A stretch of DNA of 64,000 nt. Origin: Parus major (taxonomy: Eukaryota; Chordata; Aves; Passeriformes; Paridae). Below, in pieces: positions 1-10,575 of this stretch. Location: the NCBI RefSeq assembly GCF_001522545.3, contig NC_031792.1, positions 1,323,500 through 1,387,499 on the forward strand, given 5' to 3'. Both the position numbers and the translations under genes were made by a program. Each line of letters starts with the position of its first letter. The stretch's first letter is position 1. Below the pieces are notes generated by a model. It was not told the origin of the DNA, did not search any database, and saw nothing but the letters and a program-made list of their open reading frames with translations.

Positions 1-1320
1 CAGAGCTGGGAGCACCCAGCGAGGAAAAGAGCACTGTTTATATGAATTTACTGTGCTTTTCCCTCCACACCCACTGCAAGGCATTAATGAGCAGCAGGTC
101 ACATTAATTGCAGTGTGAGCAGCAAGGAAGGGCCTGGGTGGGAAAAAACAACATTTTCTCTTTCAATTAAAACCCTGCTTCTTCACCAGGTGTAAGAAAA
201 GATCAGCACAAGTCATTTGTTTAAAAAGAAACGGTCCTTGTGCAGATTTATATTGATCTTTACTCAAGCAGGCACTTGGAATTTTTGTAAGGATCCCTCC
301 CCGGATATTCCCTGGCACTGGATAAAAGCAGGATTTACCTCCTCATGCCTGATACTGTGCAAAAGCAAACTGCACACCAGCGTGACCACAAAAAACACAC
401 TTTTTATTGGCCAGGAATAAAAGCATCCTACCAATCCTACCCATTTCTAGACAAAAATAACTTTTATTTTATTTAACAGAAATATTTCACTGTATTTCTT
501 GCTCTGGAGCTAATAGTCATGCTGGCCTGAAGGGGGAAATTAAACCCACAAAAATCACTGCAGCACCACGTTATTTTTGTCCACAAAGCACAAACTACTC
601 CAAGTTTGCTTGTATTTCATGAAATATTCATTTTATAGAGAAATGGAGAAAAATTAGAGAGCAAAACAGCCAAAGCCCATCCCCAAATAAAAATACAATG
701 GCAAAGGCAGAAGTGAACCAATATGAAAAGCAAAATGAAGAATAATAAAAAAACAACAATAAAAGTTGTTCCAGGCTGTCTACAATAAATAAATTTACAC
801 TTTTATTCCTTCCATATATTCCTGAGAAACCCCAGCCAGCAGGGAATAAACGCTGGGAGCCTTTGCAGAGCTGATGGAGAGATTAAAGTGAGGAGGATTT
901 AGGGAGTGGGCAGTAATTCCGTGTGTCTGCTCCCAGCCCCAGAGCACGCTGCTCTGGGGGGGATTATCTGCTGCAAACACAACTGCAACACACTCCCAGC
1001 TCTGTTCTTTTCATTCCTGCGGCCTCACAAGGATTCAGGGAGCTCCAAGCAAGGAATTCTGAATTTTCTCTGCAACAGGATTGTATTTTGCCAAAATGCC
1101 GCGCACAAGCGTCTTTCTCTCACCATTATCACAGAGAAAAATGCAAAATTAAGTCTTCAAATGTCATAATCGGCCCCTCCTGAGTGGGAATTTTGCTCAC
1201 TGGGTCCTGTGGAATCTGTGATGCACCTTAACAAATGTAAAAGGAAGATTTAAAATGGTTGTTTTGAGGCTTTCAGGGCTCTAAGGGGTTCATCAGAACA
1301 GTGCCACAGCTTGCACACAA

Positions 1321-1369
1321 TTAATATTAATTATATACAATATTAATATTATATTAATGATATAAATCC
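1321..1369. repeat. AT-rich, partly palindromic tract
   Basis: TAATATTA and ATTAATAT words recur, forming short overlapping inverted repeats in the inferred intron. It is simple sequence with no further function visible. Confidence 0.6.
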
Positions 1370-2869
1370 AATCTGGAGGCAGCTGTCACTAAAGGGAAAT
1401 ATTTCGTATTTTTAGTATTTTAGTATTTCCTGCTACACTTCATCTGGAAATACTGCAAGTGCTTTAGATGGAATTATGAGGGGAATAAATGGGAATTGTG
1501 TGGCCTGGATGGTTTGGGGGTTTCCTCCTGACTGCAGTGACACAGGCAAAGTTCTGCTACAGCATGAAAATCCACCATTCTCACCCCAAAACATCCACAC
1601 ATAAACCCAACAACTCTCACTAAAATACAGCAAAATGAACATTTGGCAGAAAAACGCTCTCCCTGTCTTGTTGCCTTAACAGCATTACCAAATTACACAA
1701 AAATTCCTCATGTTCCCCACAAAAATACCCTGAAAATGCCATTTTGAACAACAATAAACACACCAAAAGCTCTGCTCCAGTGATTCATTTCCACAAAGAC
1801 CTTTCCACGTTAAAACCAACCTCAGCTCAGCCCAAAGATCATCACTCAAGGCTGTTCAGGCTTTTTTAGCCCCTTGGATTCCTGTTTGGAAACTGCTGCT
1901 TTACATAACTTCACCCCTGAAATTCACACCAACAGGGAACTCGCTGCCAATTTTCTCGCAGAACAAAATAATCAAGAGTAAAAAAATGTGCCCAAGGAGT
2001 TGATAAAAGGAGGAAAAGCACAAGCAAAGAGACACCAAGGACTTCAGCAAACAGCTCAATAATATTGATTAAACACAAACCCAGGATAACATCTCTGGAT
2101 TTGGGGAGCACTGTGATAGTTGTTGTCTGAAATGCAGATTTTTCCTTCCAACAAAAGGTTTTCTTCAGCACAACCAGGATCAGTTTTCACCTGTGAGCTG
2201 GTGCTAATTCACAACCACAATTTGCAGCCCCATTCTCCTGCTCATTTTAAGAAAATACAATTCCCACTGTCCTCCAGTACAATGTTTGTATGTAAATCTG
2301 TATCTATCTAGATCTAGCCAGAGGTAGAGATATGTATTTTATTTATTATATATTTTATCTGCCCATTTTCTCCTTCTCTACACCAGCCTGTCACCCGCTG
2401 AAACATCTCTGCTGCTCACTGAAGTCCATGGCTCAATATCTACAGGGTTTTTGGGACTTGTACCAAGAAAAGGACCCAAAATCTGGATTATTTTTGGATT
2501 TTCTGCATTTTTCCACACAGGCACAGCTCATCAGCATCTCACACTGCCCCAGAGCAGCGGCTGAACCTCCAGGAAACCACACCAGAGGAGTGGGAAATCC
2601 TGAAACCCCCAAACTCCCCCAATCTGAGGTTTCCCCAAGGGATCAAGGCCTCAGAATTGGCCTGCTGTGATCCCAAAAGGCAAAAGCAAGGGGTCAATAT
2701 TTGATTTTCCAGCCCAGCTGTGGTTTTCAGCGTGGGCACTTGGCAGGGCAGAGCTCACAGGGAGCAGAGCGGGGCTCTCCTCACCCAAACGCTGCCCGGA
2801 TTCTGCTGCTCTCAGCCCCACCACTTGAATGGAATAAAAAACCCTTTTGAGCACAACAATCCCAGCGCC

Positions 2870-3330
2870 TGCACAATGCAAATCAGAGCTCCTTTGAGAG
2901 GGTGATTAATATGCAAGGACAGGCTGGGCTCTGAGGAACCACCACCGAGCATCCCCCAACCCTGAGCTGCCCTCAATTACCGCCCCGTGTTTATTTTAAA
3001 CACCAGATTATGCAATGATGCCACACATTAAAGCCCAATTTGCCAATATTGTGCAAACAACACCAAACTGGCTGCTCCTCCTTTGGAATATCCCACATAG
3101 GAAGAAATGGGATTTGAATTTTTGAATGCTTAATGCACATCAATCTTCATTTGGAACCCGCTGCAAAGAGCTGCACTTGTTAAATAAATGTTTAGGGTTT
3201 GTTTTTTTCATAAAACAAGGACATTTATAATCCTACAGTTTGATTTCAGGGACAATTAACTGAATTTTGCAGGAATGTATTGCAGTTGCAGCAACATTTG
3301 AAGTATTTTTTTATACAGTTGCTTTTGGGA
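2870..3330. promoter_or_regulatory. Candidate intronic regulatory element (octamer and C/EBP-like motifs)
   Basis: This single-copy patch in the inferred first intron holds an exact octamer ATGCAAAT (2876-2883) overlapping ACAAT, then TGATTAATATGCAAGG, TTATGCAATGATGCC, and ATTGTGCAAAC. These are POU/SOX-, homeodomain- and C/EBP-like words packed within about 180 bases. No repeat signature is visible. Enhancer activity is a guess from motif density; sequence conservation was not tested. Confidence 0.3.
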
Positions 3331-3811
3331 CAAGAGATATTAAACATCTGGAAAAGCCCATTTGAATTTGGAGGCAACAATTTTCTATTTCCATTGTCTA
3401 AAATTTATATCACTTAATTCCATCATTTATCACCTGCTCAACTCTACAGCTCAGCCAGGGCTCTCCTCTGGAAAGGAACTGGAATTTCAAGCACTGATTC
3501 AGACCAAACTCTGCCCAAAATGTGACCTGAATATTTTACCTGGCTCATTTCTTCCTCCAACCCTTCATTGCACCCAGCTCCCCATTTCTGTACACAGATT
3601 TACACACTCCCATTCTTTGGAATTGTATTGCAAGTGAATCAGTGTGGTAAATTATAATTAACCATAATCCAGCAACAAACAATTAACATTCTTATTTATC
3701 TTAAAGATTCAAGGGTGATAAATACCATGAGTATAAACAAAGAAGGAAAAGTAAATTAAATATTCAAATAAGCTTCTATTGTAACTGTTTTTCTAATAGT
3801 AGAGGTAGGAA

Positions 3812-4265
3812 AATCACAGAATAATTTGGGTTGGAAGGGATGTCTTGAGATTATCCAGTCCATGGCTGGAGAATCCACAATCTCTCCACTCAACCTGTTC
3901 CAGGATCCATCCAACAAAATAAAAAAGAAAAAAAAGAAAAAAAACAACAAAAAACACAGAATAAAAGAGGGATTTTGTTGTGTTTTCATATGTTCAGAGA
4001 GGATTTGCTGTATTCCAGTTTGTTCTGTCACTGGGCATCACTGGGGAGATCCTGGCTGTTTCCACTCCTTCCCAGCAGGGATTTATCCCCATCTGCATCC
4101 CCTCGAGTCTTCCCTTTCCAGTCCCAGCTTCTTCTCACACCAAAGATGCTCCTCCAGTCCCTCCTCCAGACTCTGCAGCAAATCCACAGATTTATTTTTG
4201 CCACTGGGGAGCCCAGAATTGGACCCTGCACTCCAAATGTGGCCTCAGCAGCGAGGAGCAGGTCA
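3812..4265 (-). mobile_element. CR1 LINE fragment (3' part), interrupted by an A-rich run
   Basis: On the plus strand the segment starts AATCACAGAATAATTTGGG, followed by TTGGAAGGGATGTC and ATTATCCAGTCC. This is the reverse complement of a CR1 3' end, so the element lies on the minus strand. Further in are blocks typical of the bird CR1 reverse-transcriptase 3' region and tail, such as TGTCACTGGGCATCACTGG and CCCAGAATTGGACCCTGCA. It is 5'-truncated, as most CR1 copies are. A run of A with scattered C and G at about 3917-3963 breaks the match. Confidence 0.85.
3917..3963. repeat. A-rich simple repeat inside a CR1 fragment
   Basis: A run of A with scattered G and C, about 47 bases, sits inside CR1-matching sequence that continues on both sides. 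It could be a microsatellite grown from a short A run, or the remnant of a small polyadenylated insertion. No cargo or target-site duplication is obvious. Confidence 0.7.
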
Positions 4266-5488
4266 GGGTTAGGATTTTCAGAAAATTAACCTGACTTGCC
4301 TGATTTTAATTACAAATGGTTGAAAGTACCTACCCTGATTTACCCAATGGCTGTACCTTAGTCTTAAAAATTCAGCTATAAAGAAAACATAAATATTTTT
4401 GTTCTAGACATGATGAGATTGACAATTCTGGAACAATTAAAGCAGTCAAGAGTTTCTTTACGTGAATTTTGTCCTGGCCAACAACACCCTGGTGAAGTGA
4501 TGGACATTTGTTTTAACTCAAAATAAATCAAATGTGCTCCCCATTTTAAGAAATCCACCATTTCAATGGATTTCCCAAATATTTTTCCATGTTACTTTAC
4601 CCAGGTTGTACCATTTTCCCATCCCTGAGATCCCATTTCCAACTCCCATCTCCCCAGCAGCCCCTGCCTCTGTCCTGTCACAAGATCTGGGATGAAAATA
4701 GAGGCTGGATCAGCACATATCCCATTACTGCCTGCAGTGAATTTCCCTGCACCACAGGCATGGCTGTAGGGCTGCATCCCTGCCTGTGGCCTCAGGGCTC
4801 CCTGGGCTCTGTCCTCTCTCTCACCTGGTTTCCAGCCTGGATTTACCTGGGGACACCCAGACCCTTCTGCCCCTCCATCCCCTGGGCAGCACAGAAGTCT
4901 CAGGGAGCGATTCCAGAGCTGAAAATGCCCCCACATCCCAACCCCAGCCCTGCTTCTGCAGAGGGAAGGGGAGACATTCATCCCCAGGCACAAGAATCTT
5001 ATTTTTTATCTTGTTCAAACCCTACATGGCTCCGTGACTTCTGCTGCAAACACCACATCTCCACCCTAATTATTCTTCATTTTCCAGATTTCGGAGAACT
5101 CCCCCCCAGCTCTTAAGCACAGCCCAATGTGACTCTACCCCACAGCTGCTGCTGCTGCTTCTTCAGAGGAATCTTAAAGCAATTTGCACTTGCTTTGCAG
5201 GATAAACCTCCCATTGTGTGCTGTTCCCCAAAAATCAGCTTTTCCGGCAGCTGCCTGCAGATCTGGAGCTCTCCGGACTGAGGCTGTTGATGTCCCACAT
5301 TTGTCCAAGTCAGGAATTAGCTGAAGCACCTCCTGTACATAAATTCTTGTGGCAAAAGCAACCTCAGAAGCCACAGCTGTGACAGGGTCCAAAAAATGCT
5401 CTGAGGAAGTTTCCAGGTGGCCTTGGGTATGTTAAAATACGTCAGCACCTCCCCTGGACACCCCAGCGTGTTCTGGCACTGGGTTTTT

Positions 5489-5663
5489 CATGGAATCACA
5501 GAGCCATTGGGCTTGGAAAAGCCCTCTGAGGTCATCGAGTCCAATCCCCACCTTGTCCAGCAATCCTTGGACACCTCGGGGATGGGGAATCCGAACCTCC
5601 CGGGACAGCCCCTGCCAGCGTTTAACCCTTTCCATGAAGAAATTCCTCCTGAAACTGCTTTTC
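5489..5663 (-). mobile_element. CR1 LINE 3' fragment
   Basis: The plus strand reads TGGAATCACAGAGCC, then GGCTTGGAAAAGCCCTC and TGAGGTCATCGAGTCCAA, the reverse complement of a CR1 3' tip. It continues for about 170 bases through the usual tail block ending near AATTCCTCCTGAAAC. It is severely 5'-truncated and has no coding capacity. It lies in the inferred intron in the same orientation as the gene. Confidence 0.85.
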
Positions 5664-5800
5664 GTGAATCATAAAGGCTGGAAAAGACCTTTAAGATCAC
5701 CAGATCTCACTGTCAGCCCTGCACCACCACTGTTTTCAGCCTCAAGTGGCACAATCAGGTATTTTCTGGGCACTTCCAGGGATGGTGACTCCATCCTGTG
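5664..5800 (-). mobile_element. Second, adjacent CR1 LINE 3' fragment of a different subtype
   Basis: Immediately after the previous fragment a new CR1 3' tip begins (GAATCATAAAGGCTGG, then AAAAGACCTTTAAGATCACC). It continues with a different tail block (GCACCACCACTG, then CACTTCCAGGGATGGTGACT). The different tail indicates another CR1 subfamily. The two lie head to tail, so one probably inserted at the end of the other. Confidence 0.8.
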
Positions 5801-6265
5801 TCTGTCATTTATCCTTGGAAGGTGTGGAATCTGCAGGCACCACTGCATGGAGAGGGATTATCTGCCTTACCATCAATATAGTGGAAAATACTGGATTTTA
5901 AGTCATAAAACTATTTTAATCTGAGATTTTATCTGCTTTTCTCCATTCCATGCACGCTGCAAGCCCCAAACCCCGGGAAGAGCTGGGAGCCAACCCCAAA
6001 GGCAGGAGCAGGCGCTGCCATTTGGCTCTCACGGTCACTTCAAAAGGCTTCGTTCCTAATGAGCAGCTGCATTTCCCCACCAGGAACTGCGGGGCCATAA
6101 TGGCCCTGCTGCCAAACCCTGCTCATTTCCATCCCTGTGCACAGCCAGCCCTTTGCTCCATGCTAATGTGTTTTCCTAAACAAAAGGAGCCACAGCCAGC
6201 CCAGAGCTGACCTTCAAATTTGCTCCTGTGATTTGGATGGCTCCGAGTCTATTTGCCTGGTGGCT

Positions 6266-6306
6266 CTTTTTTATTTATTTATATTTTATTTCTTTTTTTT
6301 TTTTTG
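6266..6306. repeat. T-rich low-complexity run
   Basis: A run of T with scattered A (TTTATTTATTT, then 13 consecutive T) precedes a G-rich stretch. It could be read on the minus strand as an A-rich tail, but no retroposed sequence is recognisable beside it. Confidence 0.7.
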
Positions 6307-6960
6307 AGGGCGGGGGGAGAGTGTTGGGATGAAAAGCGACACATTAATTCCTAAAAAAACACGAGCAAAGGAAGCAGCCGGGAGACAGGAGCTGATGGGA
6401 GCCGGAGTTCCCTGCCAGACACACCCTCAGCCCAGTTATTCCCATTCTCCCTGTTTATAAACAACAACGAAAATTCAATTCTGTTTCCTCGTCACTTTCC
6501 AGGTTCGGGATTTACACTTCGCTCGTTTCACATCACATTTCACATCCCTGGGAAGGGACAGAATCGGGAAATAAACAAAGAAATAAACATCCTCCTTTCA
6601 GTGCACCTGAAAAACACTGCCCTGGTAGCATCAGATCCTCGAACCTTGCTCAGGATTCCCTGGGTAAAAGCCAGGACACAATTCCAAAGGAAACAGCTTC
6701 CCCCAGGCCGCTTACAGAGGCATTTGGGGAAGTTCATAATACCCATCTTAAGGCTGAATACACTGCAAAACCGATGCTTCCAAAACCACCCCAGAAACCC
6801 ACCAAAAACGCCCTTTTTTATATCACCAGGTGTGTAAAATAATGAGAAAAACCGCGGGATGGCTTTTGAAATGAGGAAATGAACTGTGCTTTGTCTCCTC
6901 GCCGAGCTATGAGCTATCCCTCTGTTCTTCGCAGACTGATGGCAGCAGATGCAGGATCCC

Positions 6961-6985
6961 CTCCTCCTCCTCCTCCTCCTCCCCC
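6961..6985. repeat. (CTC)n trinucleotide repeat
   Basis: About seven CTC units are followed by a C run. The trinucleotide period makes poly-Pro, poly-Leu or poly-Glu frames in this region, which should not be taken as coding. Confidence 0.9.
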
Positions 6986-8860
6986 AGCAATTGGTTCTGC
7001 TTCCCTGGCAGCCCGTGGAGGAAATCCATGGCATCGCCCTCCCACCCCAAAAAACCAGGAAAACCCCTAAAAAACCCCCATGGTGTTCTCCATCCACGAT
7101 AAACCAGCGCCTGTACCCAACGGCGGAGCAGTCTAGCCTGAAAATACATTTCTGGAGATGAGCCAAGAAAAGTGAAGGCACTTTCAGCCTGGAGAGCAGC
7201 CACAACGTTTAACACTTAAAAACTGGGTATTCACTGAGTTACTCTTGTATTAAATGTCCTTAAAAAAACCCCTCTGACAAAACCCACACGCAAAAGATCC
7301 AAGACTAAAAAAACCAGCCCAAGAGTCAAGTCGGGAATTTTCAAGTTCATGTGTCAAGGGGATAAAGTTGATACAAAATCCTCTCTATTCTTTAGGAAAC
7401 CACAGTTCTCAGGATGTACATGAAAGGAGAGGAGCCATCTGCTCTGTCTATAAATCAGCTTCTAAATTATCAGAGATTGTTTTCATTTTAAAGCAGACTA
7501 AATAAATCATGGCTAGCACAGGCCACGGGGATACACACAAAATGTGGAATTATTCTGAAAGACATAAAAGACACGGTTTGCTTGTGAATCTACCCCCCAC
7601 AACAGTTTCCTCAGGAAATCCACACTGATAAAATATCTCTCTCTTGCCTCCTCTTGTATTTAAGCTTAAGGGTTTTTTTCAGCAGCACAATCATAAAATA
7701 AATAAAAATAAATAAAACACCCTCTTGTACTGACATCTCCACAGCTTTCAAAGCAAAATCCCTTCTCCCCCCATCACAGACTGGTGAGCTCAGCTGGGAA
7801 AAAGGTACAAGAGCAGAGAGCATCTTTTAGGGCAGAAAGCAGAGCTGGATGTGCTTGGTGCTGCTTTCACCATAAACACTGCTGCTGCTTTGTTCTAGCT
7901 TTTTAATATTTTATTTGGTTTTTGTGTTCTCCATTTTATGCTGATTTAACAGTTCCAGCTGTGCAGCTCCCTAGGCAGTCTCCATATTCATAATTATTAT
8001 TATTGGATAAACATGTATTTGAGTGGGGCAACAGATGATATGCAGATAATTTTTCTTTTGCTTACTCCCATTTATTTCCCCTGGGAAAAAAAAAAACAAA
8101 AAAAACCCAGCAAAAACCCCAAAGCAAGCCGCTTTATTGTGCCCTCCCACAGCTGAGAAAGGCAGTGTGGACGTGTCAGGGAGGCGATGGCTGTGCAGTC
8201 GCAGGGAGCAGTCTGGCACTGAGCAGGAGAGCAGGAATGTGCAGCCACGGGGATGGGAGGGTGTGGCCGGGCCAGATGCGGAGCTGGATACGGGAAGAGC
8301 TGCCGGCAACGGGAGCACAACCCCTCCTTTATTGCACAGACCCTCTCGTCAGCGCTGATTTTGGGCTTTTGGCATTAAAGAAAGCCTAAAGTGCAGCGCT
8401 TCGGATCAGGGCGGGTGCTGCGCTGGTGTTAAACAGGTGGCTGGGGTTTGGCAGCAGCCCTGGGGACACTGGTGGCACTGGTCACCACGACAGCGACTGT
8501 CACCACGAGAGCAGGGAGAGCCCCGGCAGCGGGAATTGCTTAAGGAGATAGAAATGCTCAGCCTGGGGAGGGGTGCTGGGTACGGAGCCAGGGATGGAAG
8601 ACGGCAAGGACACACCGACAGCTCCAGGGAGCGCAGGGACACGGACACAGCGCCGGGAGCCGGACACCAAAAGCGGAGCCGAGAGGGGCTCGGTGACATC
8701 TGCGAGGTGGCGGCGGCACAGCCAGCCCGGGATGCTCTGGAGGGACGGGGGACACGGGGCTGAGCAGGACAGGACGGGACAGGGAGCAAACACTGGCGGA
8801 GCGCAGCGCGGCTCGGGGAGCGCTCTCCGGGGAGCGCCGGCACGGACAGCGCCGGGATGA

Positions 8861-8881
8861 GGGACGGACGGACGGACGGAC
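8861..8881. repeat. (GGAC)n tetranucleotide repeat in the CpG island
   Basis: Five tandem GGAC units lie within the inferred intron near the promoter. The array is short, GC-rich and possibly length-variable. Confidence 0.85.
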
Positions 8882-9399
8882 AGCACAGGATGCATTCCGG
8901 ACGGGATGGACAGCACAGGGATGCGGCTCGGAGGAGGGATGCCGGCTGGGGCGGGGCCGGCGAAGGTGTGGCCGCTCCATCCTGCCGCTCCCAGCCCAAC
9001 CTGCCGCTCCCGAACGCGGGCGGTGGCGACTGGGGCGGCCACCGGCGGCTCCCGAGCGGCCACGGCGGGGCCACCGCCGCACCGCTCGCGCCCGGGGCCG
9101 CTCCACAACGGCAGCGCCCCGCGCCCCTCCTTTTTCTTTCTTTTTTTCTCTCCTTCTCCTCCTTCTCTTTTCATCATTCCAGCCGCTCCACGGCCATCGC
9201 ATCCCTCGCTCGCTCCCCGGCCGCGTCCGTGCCCGGCTGGCGGAGGGCGGCGGCCGCGGAGCATCCCGGCGGTGCGCACCGAGCCCGCCGCGACAGCCGC
9301 AGCATCCCCTCCGCGCCCATTGTCTGCGCTCCCCGCGCACCGACCCGCACGGCCCCGCCGCTGCTCCCACACCCAGGGGCAGCCCGGCCGCCTCTTCAT

Positions 9400-9420
9400 C
9401 CTCCTCCTCCTCCTCCTCCT
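9400..9420. repeat. (CTC)n trinucleotide repeat just inside intron 1
   Basis: Seven CTC units lie about 115 bases downstream of the splice donor. On the minus strand this is (GAG)n, a purine-rich word that can act as an intronic splicing element, though nothing here shows that it does. Confidence 0.88.
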
Positions 9421-9526
9421 GCCGCTGCCACCGCCGTCCTCCCGCCGCGGCCGCGCGGCCCCCCCGCAGCATCCCGGGGTCCGCCCGACCCCATTGTTCG
9501 CGGCGCGCCCCCGCCCCCGGCGCCCC

Positions 9527-9535
9527 GCGTACCTG
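9527..9535 (-). other. Splice donor of the signal-peptide exon
   Basis: The minus strand reads CAG|GTACGC across 9535-9527, close to the vertebrate donor consensus MAG|GTRAGT. The match is good at -3 to +3, and +5 is G. It interrupts the open frame exactly where the hydrophobic signal segment ends. The downstream sequence becomes glycine- and arginine-rich low-complexity translation, as expected for an intron start within a CpG island. Confidence 0.65.
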
Positions 9536-9596
9536 CGGCTCGCAGCAGGACGAAGGCGCAGGGCAGCACGGCGAGCGGCAGCAGCATCGCACCCAT
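9533..9596 (-). CDS. First coding exon of an unidentified secreted or membrane protein (signal peptide only)
   Basis: Reading the minus strand from the ATG at 9596-9594, the exon encodes 21 complete codons plus one base. It then ends at a consensus donor, CAG|GTACG, with exon end 9533 and GT at 9532-9531, so the intron is phase 1. The peptide begins Met-Gly-Ala-Met, followed by a hydrophobic core LLPLAVLPCAFVLL and then Arg-Ala-Ala. This is the layout of an N-terminal signal peptide for entry into the secretory pathway. The first ATG has a weak context (T at -3, G at +4). The second, at 9587, has G at -3 and would also give a good signal peptide. A phase-1 intron right after the signal peptide is frequent in immunoglobulin-superfamily and other extracellular modular proteins, but I do not recognise the gene. 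Later exons should lie left of position 1. The exon sits in the core of a CpG island. The call of a real exon is fairly strong; the identity is open. Confidence 0.72.
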
Positions 9597-9860
9597 GGAG
9601 CCGCTCGCCGGGGCTGCGGGCGCGGGGAGGGCGCGGAGAGCCGAGCCCGTGTGGCCGCTCCGCTGCGCTCGCTGCGCCCGCCGCGTCCCGGCGCCGCCGC
9701 GCTCACTGACAGCGCCGCGATCCCTCCGCCCGCCCCCCGCCCCGCCGTGATCCCTCCGCCACGACAAATAGTGCCCGCTGCGCGCCCGGCGGAGACCGCG
9801 CGGAATGAACCCGCTCTCATTCTGGAACGGGCAAAGAAATAAATAAACCCCCTGATCAGC
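9597..9860 (-). promoter_or_regulatory. Core promoter and 5' UTR of the leftward gene
   Basis: This is the stretch just upstream of the minus-strand ATG. Three elements are visible. A TATA-like A/T run lies at 9837-9847 (TTTATTTATTT on the minus strand). Overlapping GC boxes of the Sp1/KLF type lie at about 9727-9747 (GGCGGGGCGGGGGGCGGG on the minus strand). A second AT-rich motif, CACTATTTGTC, lies near 9762-9772. If the first motif sets initiation, transcription would start near 9810 and the 5' UTR would be about 215 nt. In that case the ATG at 9596 is the first one in the transcript. Another ATG at 9820-9818 would lie just upstream of that start. The start site is inferred. CpG-island promoters often start at several positions, so the TATA-like run may not matter. 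Confidence 0.55.
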
Positions 9861-9904
9861 TTTGATAATTGCTGTCGCATGGCATCGTTATTAACAATTA
9901 GCAC

Positions 9905-10065
9905 ATGATTATGGTCTTATATATGATAAATTACATATTATAATTATATATTATAATATAATTATAATGTATTATTAATATATTATCGTATATATTATAT
10001 TCATTTTTGTCACATTATCATCATAGCGTCATTACTAATTATCATCACATTATTATATTACATTA
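9905..10065. repeat. AT-rich low-complexity tract left of gap 1
   Basis: This is almost pure A/T sequence with irregular TATAATTATA-type words, changing to ATTATCATCA-type words near 10010-10060. The tract starts about 70 bases upstream of the CpG-island edge, so the promoter sits at a sharp GC-to-AT boundary. Confidence 0.85.
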
Positions 10066-10575
10066 NNNNNNNNNNNNNNNNNNNNNNNNNNNNNNNNNNN
10101 NNNNNNNNNNNNNNNNNNNNNNNNNNNNNNNNNNNNNNNNNNNNNNNNNNNNNNNNNNNNNNNNNNNNNNNNNNNNNNNNNNNNNNNNNNNNNNNNNNNN
10201 NNNNNNNNNNNNNNNNNNNNNNNNNNNNNNNNNNNNNNNNNNNNNNNNNNNNNNNNNNNNNNNNNNNNNNNNNNNNNNNNNNNNNNNNNNNNNNNNNNNN
10301 NNNNNNNNNNNNNNNNNNNNNNNNNNNNNNNNNNNNNNNNNNNNNNNNNNNNNNNNNNNNNNNNNNNNNNNNNNNNNNNNNNNNNNNNNNNNNNNNNNNN
10401 NNNNNNNNNNNNNNNNNNNNNNNNNNNNNNNNNNNNNNNNNNNNNNNNNNNNNNNNNNNNNNNNNNNNNNNNNNNNNNNNNNNNNNNNNNNNNNNNNNNN
10501 NNNNNNNNNNNNNNNNNNNNNNNNNNNNNNNNNNNNNNNNNNNNNNNNNNNNNNNNNNNNNNNNNNNNNNNNNNN
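10066..10575. other. Assembly gap 1 (510 N)
   Basis: Unknown bases lie between an irregular AT-rich stretch on the left and a regular heptamer array on the right. The missing sequence is most simply more of the same AT-rich repeat. No feature should be inferred across it. Confidence 0.98.

Larger units (their letters stand above)
1..9532 (-). other. Inferred first part of intron 1 of the leftward gene
   Basis: Everything left of the donor at 9532 should be intronic if the exon call is right. I found no further exon: no open frame here shows a recognisable domain with plausible acceptor and donor sites. The content is AT-rich single-copy DNA (1-3811), a CR1 remnant (3812-4265), mixed single-copy DNA (4266-5488), two adjacent CR1 remnants (5489-5800), and single-copy DNA with a T-rich run near 6266-6305 and a CTC tract at 6961-6985. 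It then continues into the CpG island. A short exon could be missed without comparison to transcripts. Confidence 0.45.
8640..9835. promoter_or_regulatory. CpG island spanning the promoter, exon 1 and start of intron 1
   Basis: By eye, CpG dinucleotides are dense from about 8640 to 9835, with weaker density from about 8395. They are sparse on both sides, and AT-rich DNA begins abruptly at about 9840. The island covers the promoter, the signal-peptide exon and about 0.9 kb of the inferred intron. Such islands mark unmethylated promoters of housekeeping or developmental genes. The very GC-rich stretch produces long open frames on several strands and phases, all of low-complexity Pro/Arg/Gly/Ala. 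I treat these as noise. No second exon or divergent plus-strand exon is evident. Confidence 0.8.

Noticed and set aside
8857..9750. Plus-strand open frames of about 270-300 codons in the CpG island
   Set aside because: They arise from high GC (few stop codons) and contain Pro/Arg runs encoded by CTC and GC-box repeats. No domain, and antisense to the supported exon.
9396..9767. N-terminal extension of the signal-peptide frame up to 9767
   Set aside because: The upstream end is a TTG codon, not ATG, and the extension is low-complexity 5' UTR-like sequence. The hydrophobic leader would become internal.
8558..9904. Minus-strand open frame of about 450 codons through the CpG island
   Set aside because: The translation is Arg/Gly/Ala/Pro low-complexity, comparable frames occur on the other strand, and it runs through the splice donor and promoter. 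It overlaps the signal-peptide exon in another frame.
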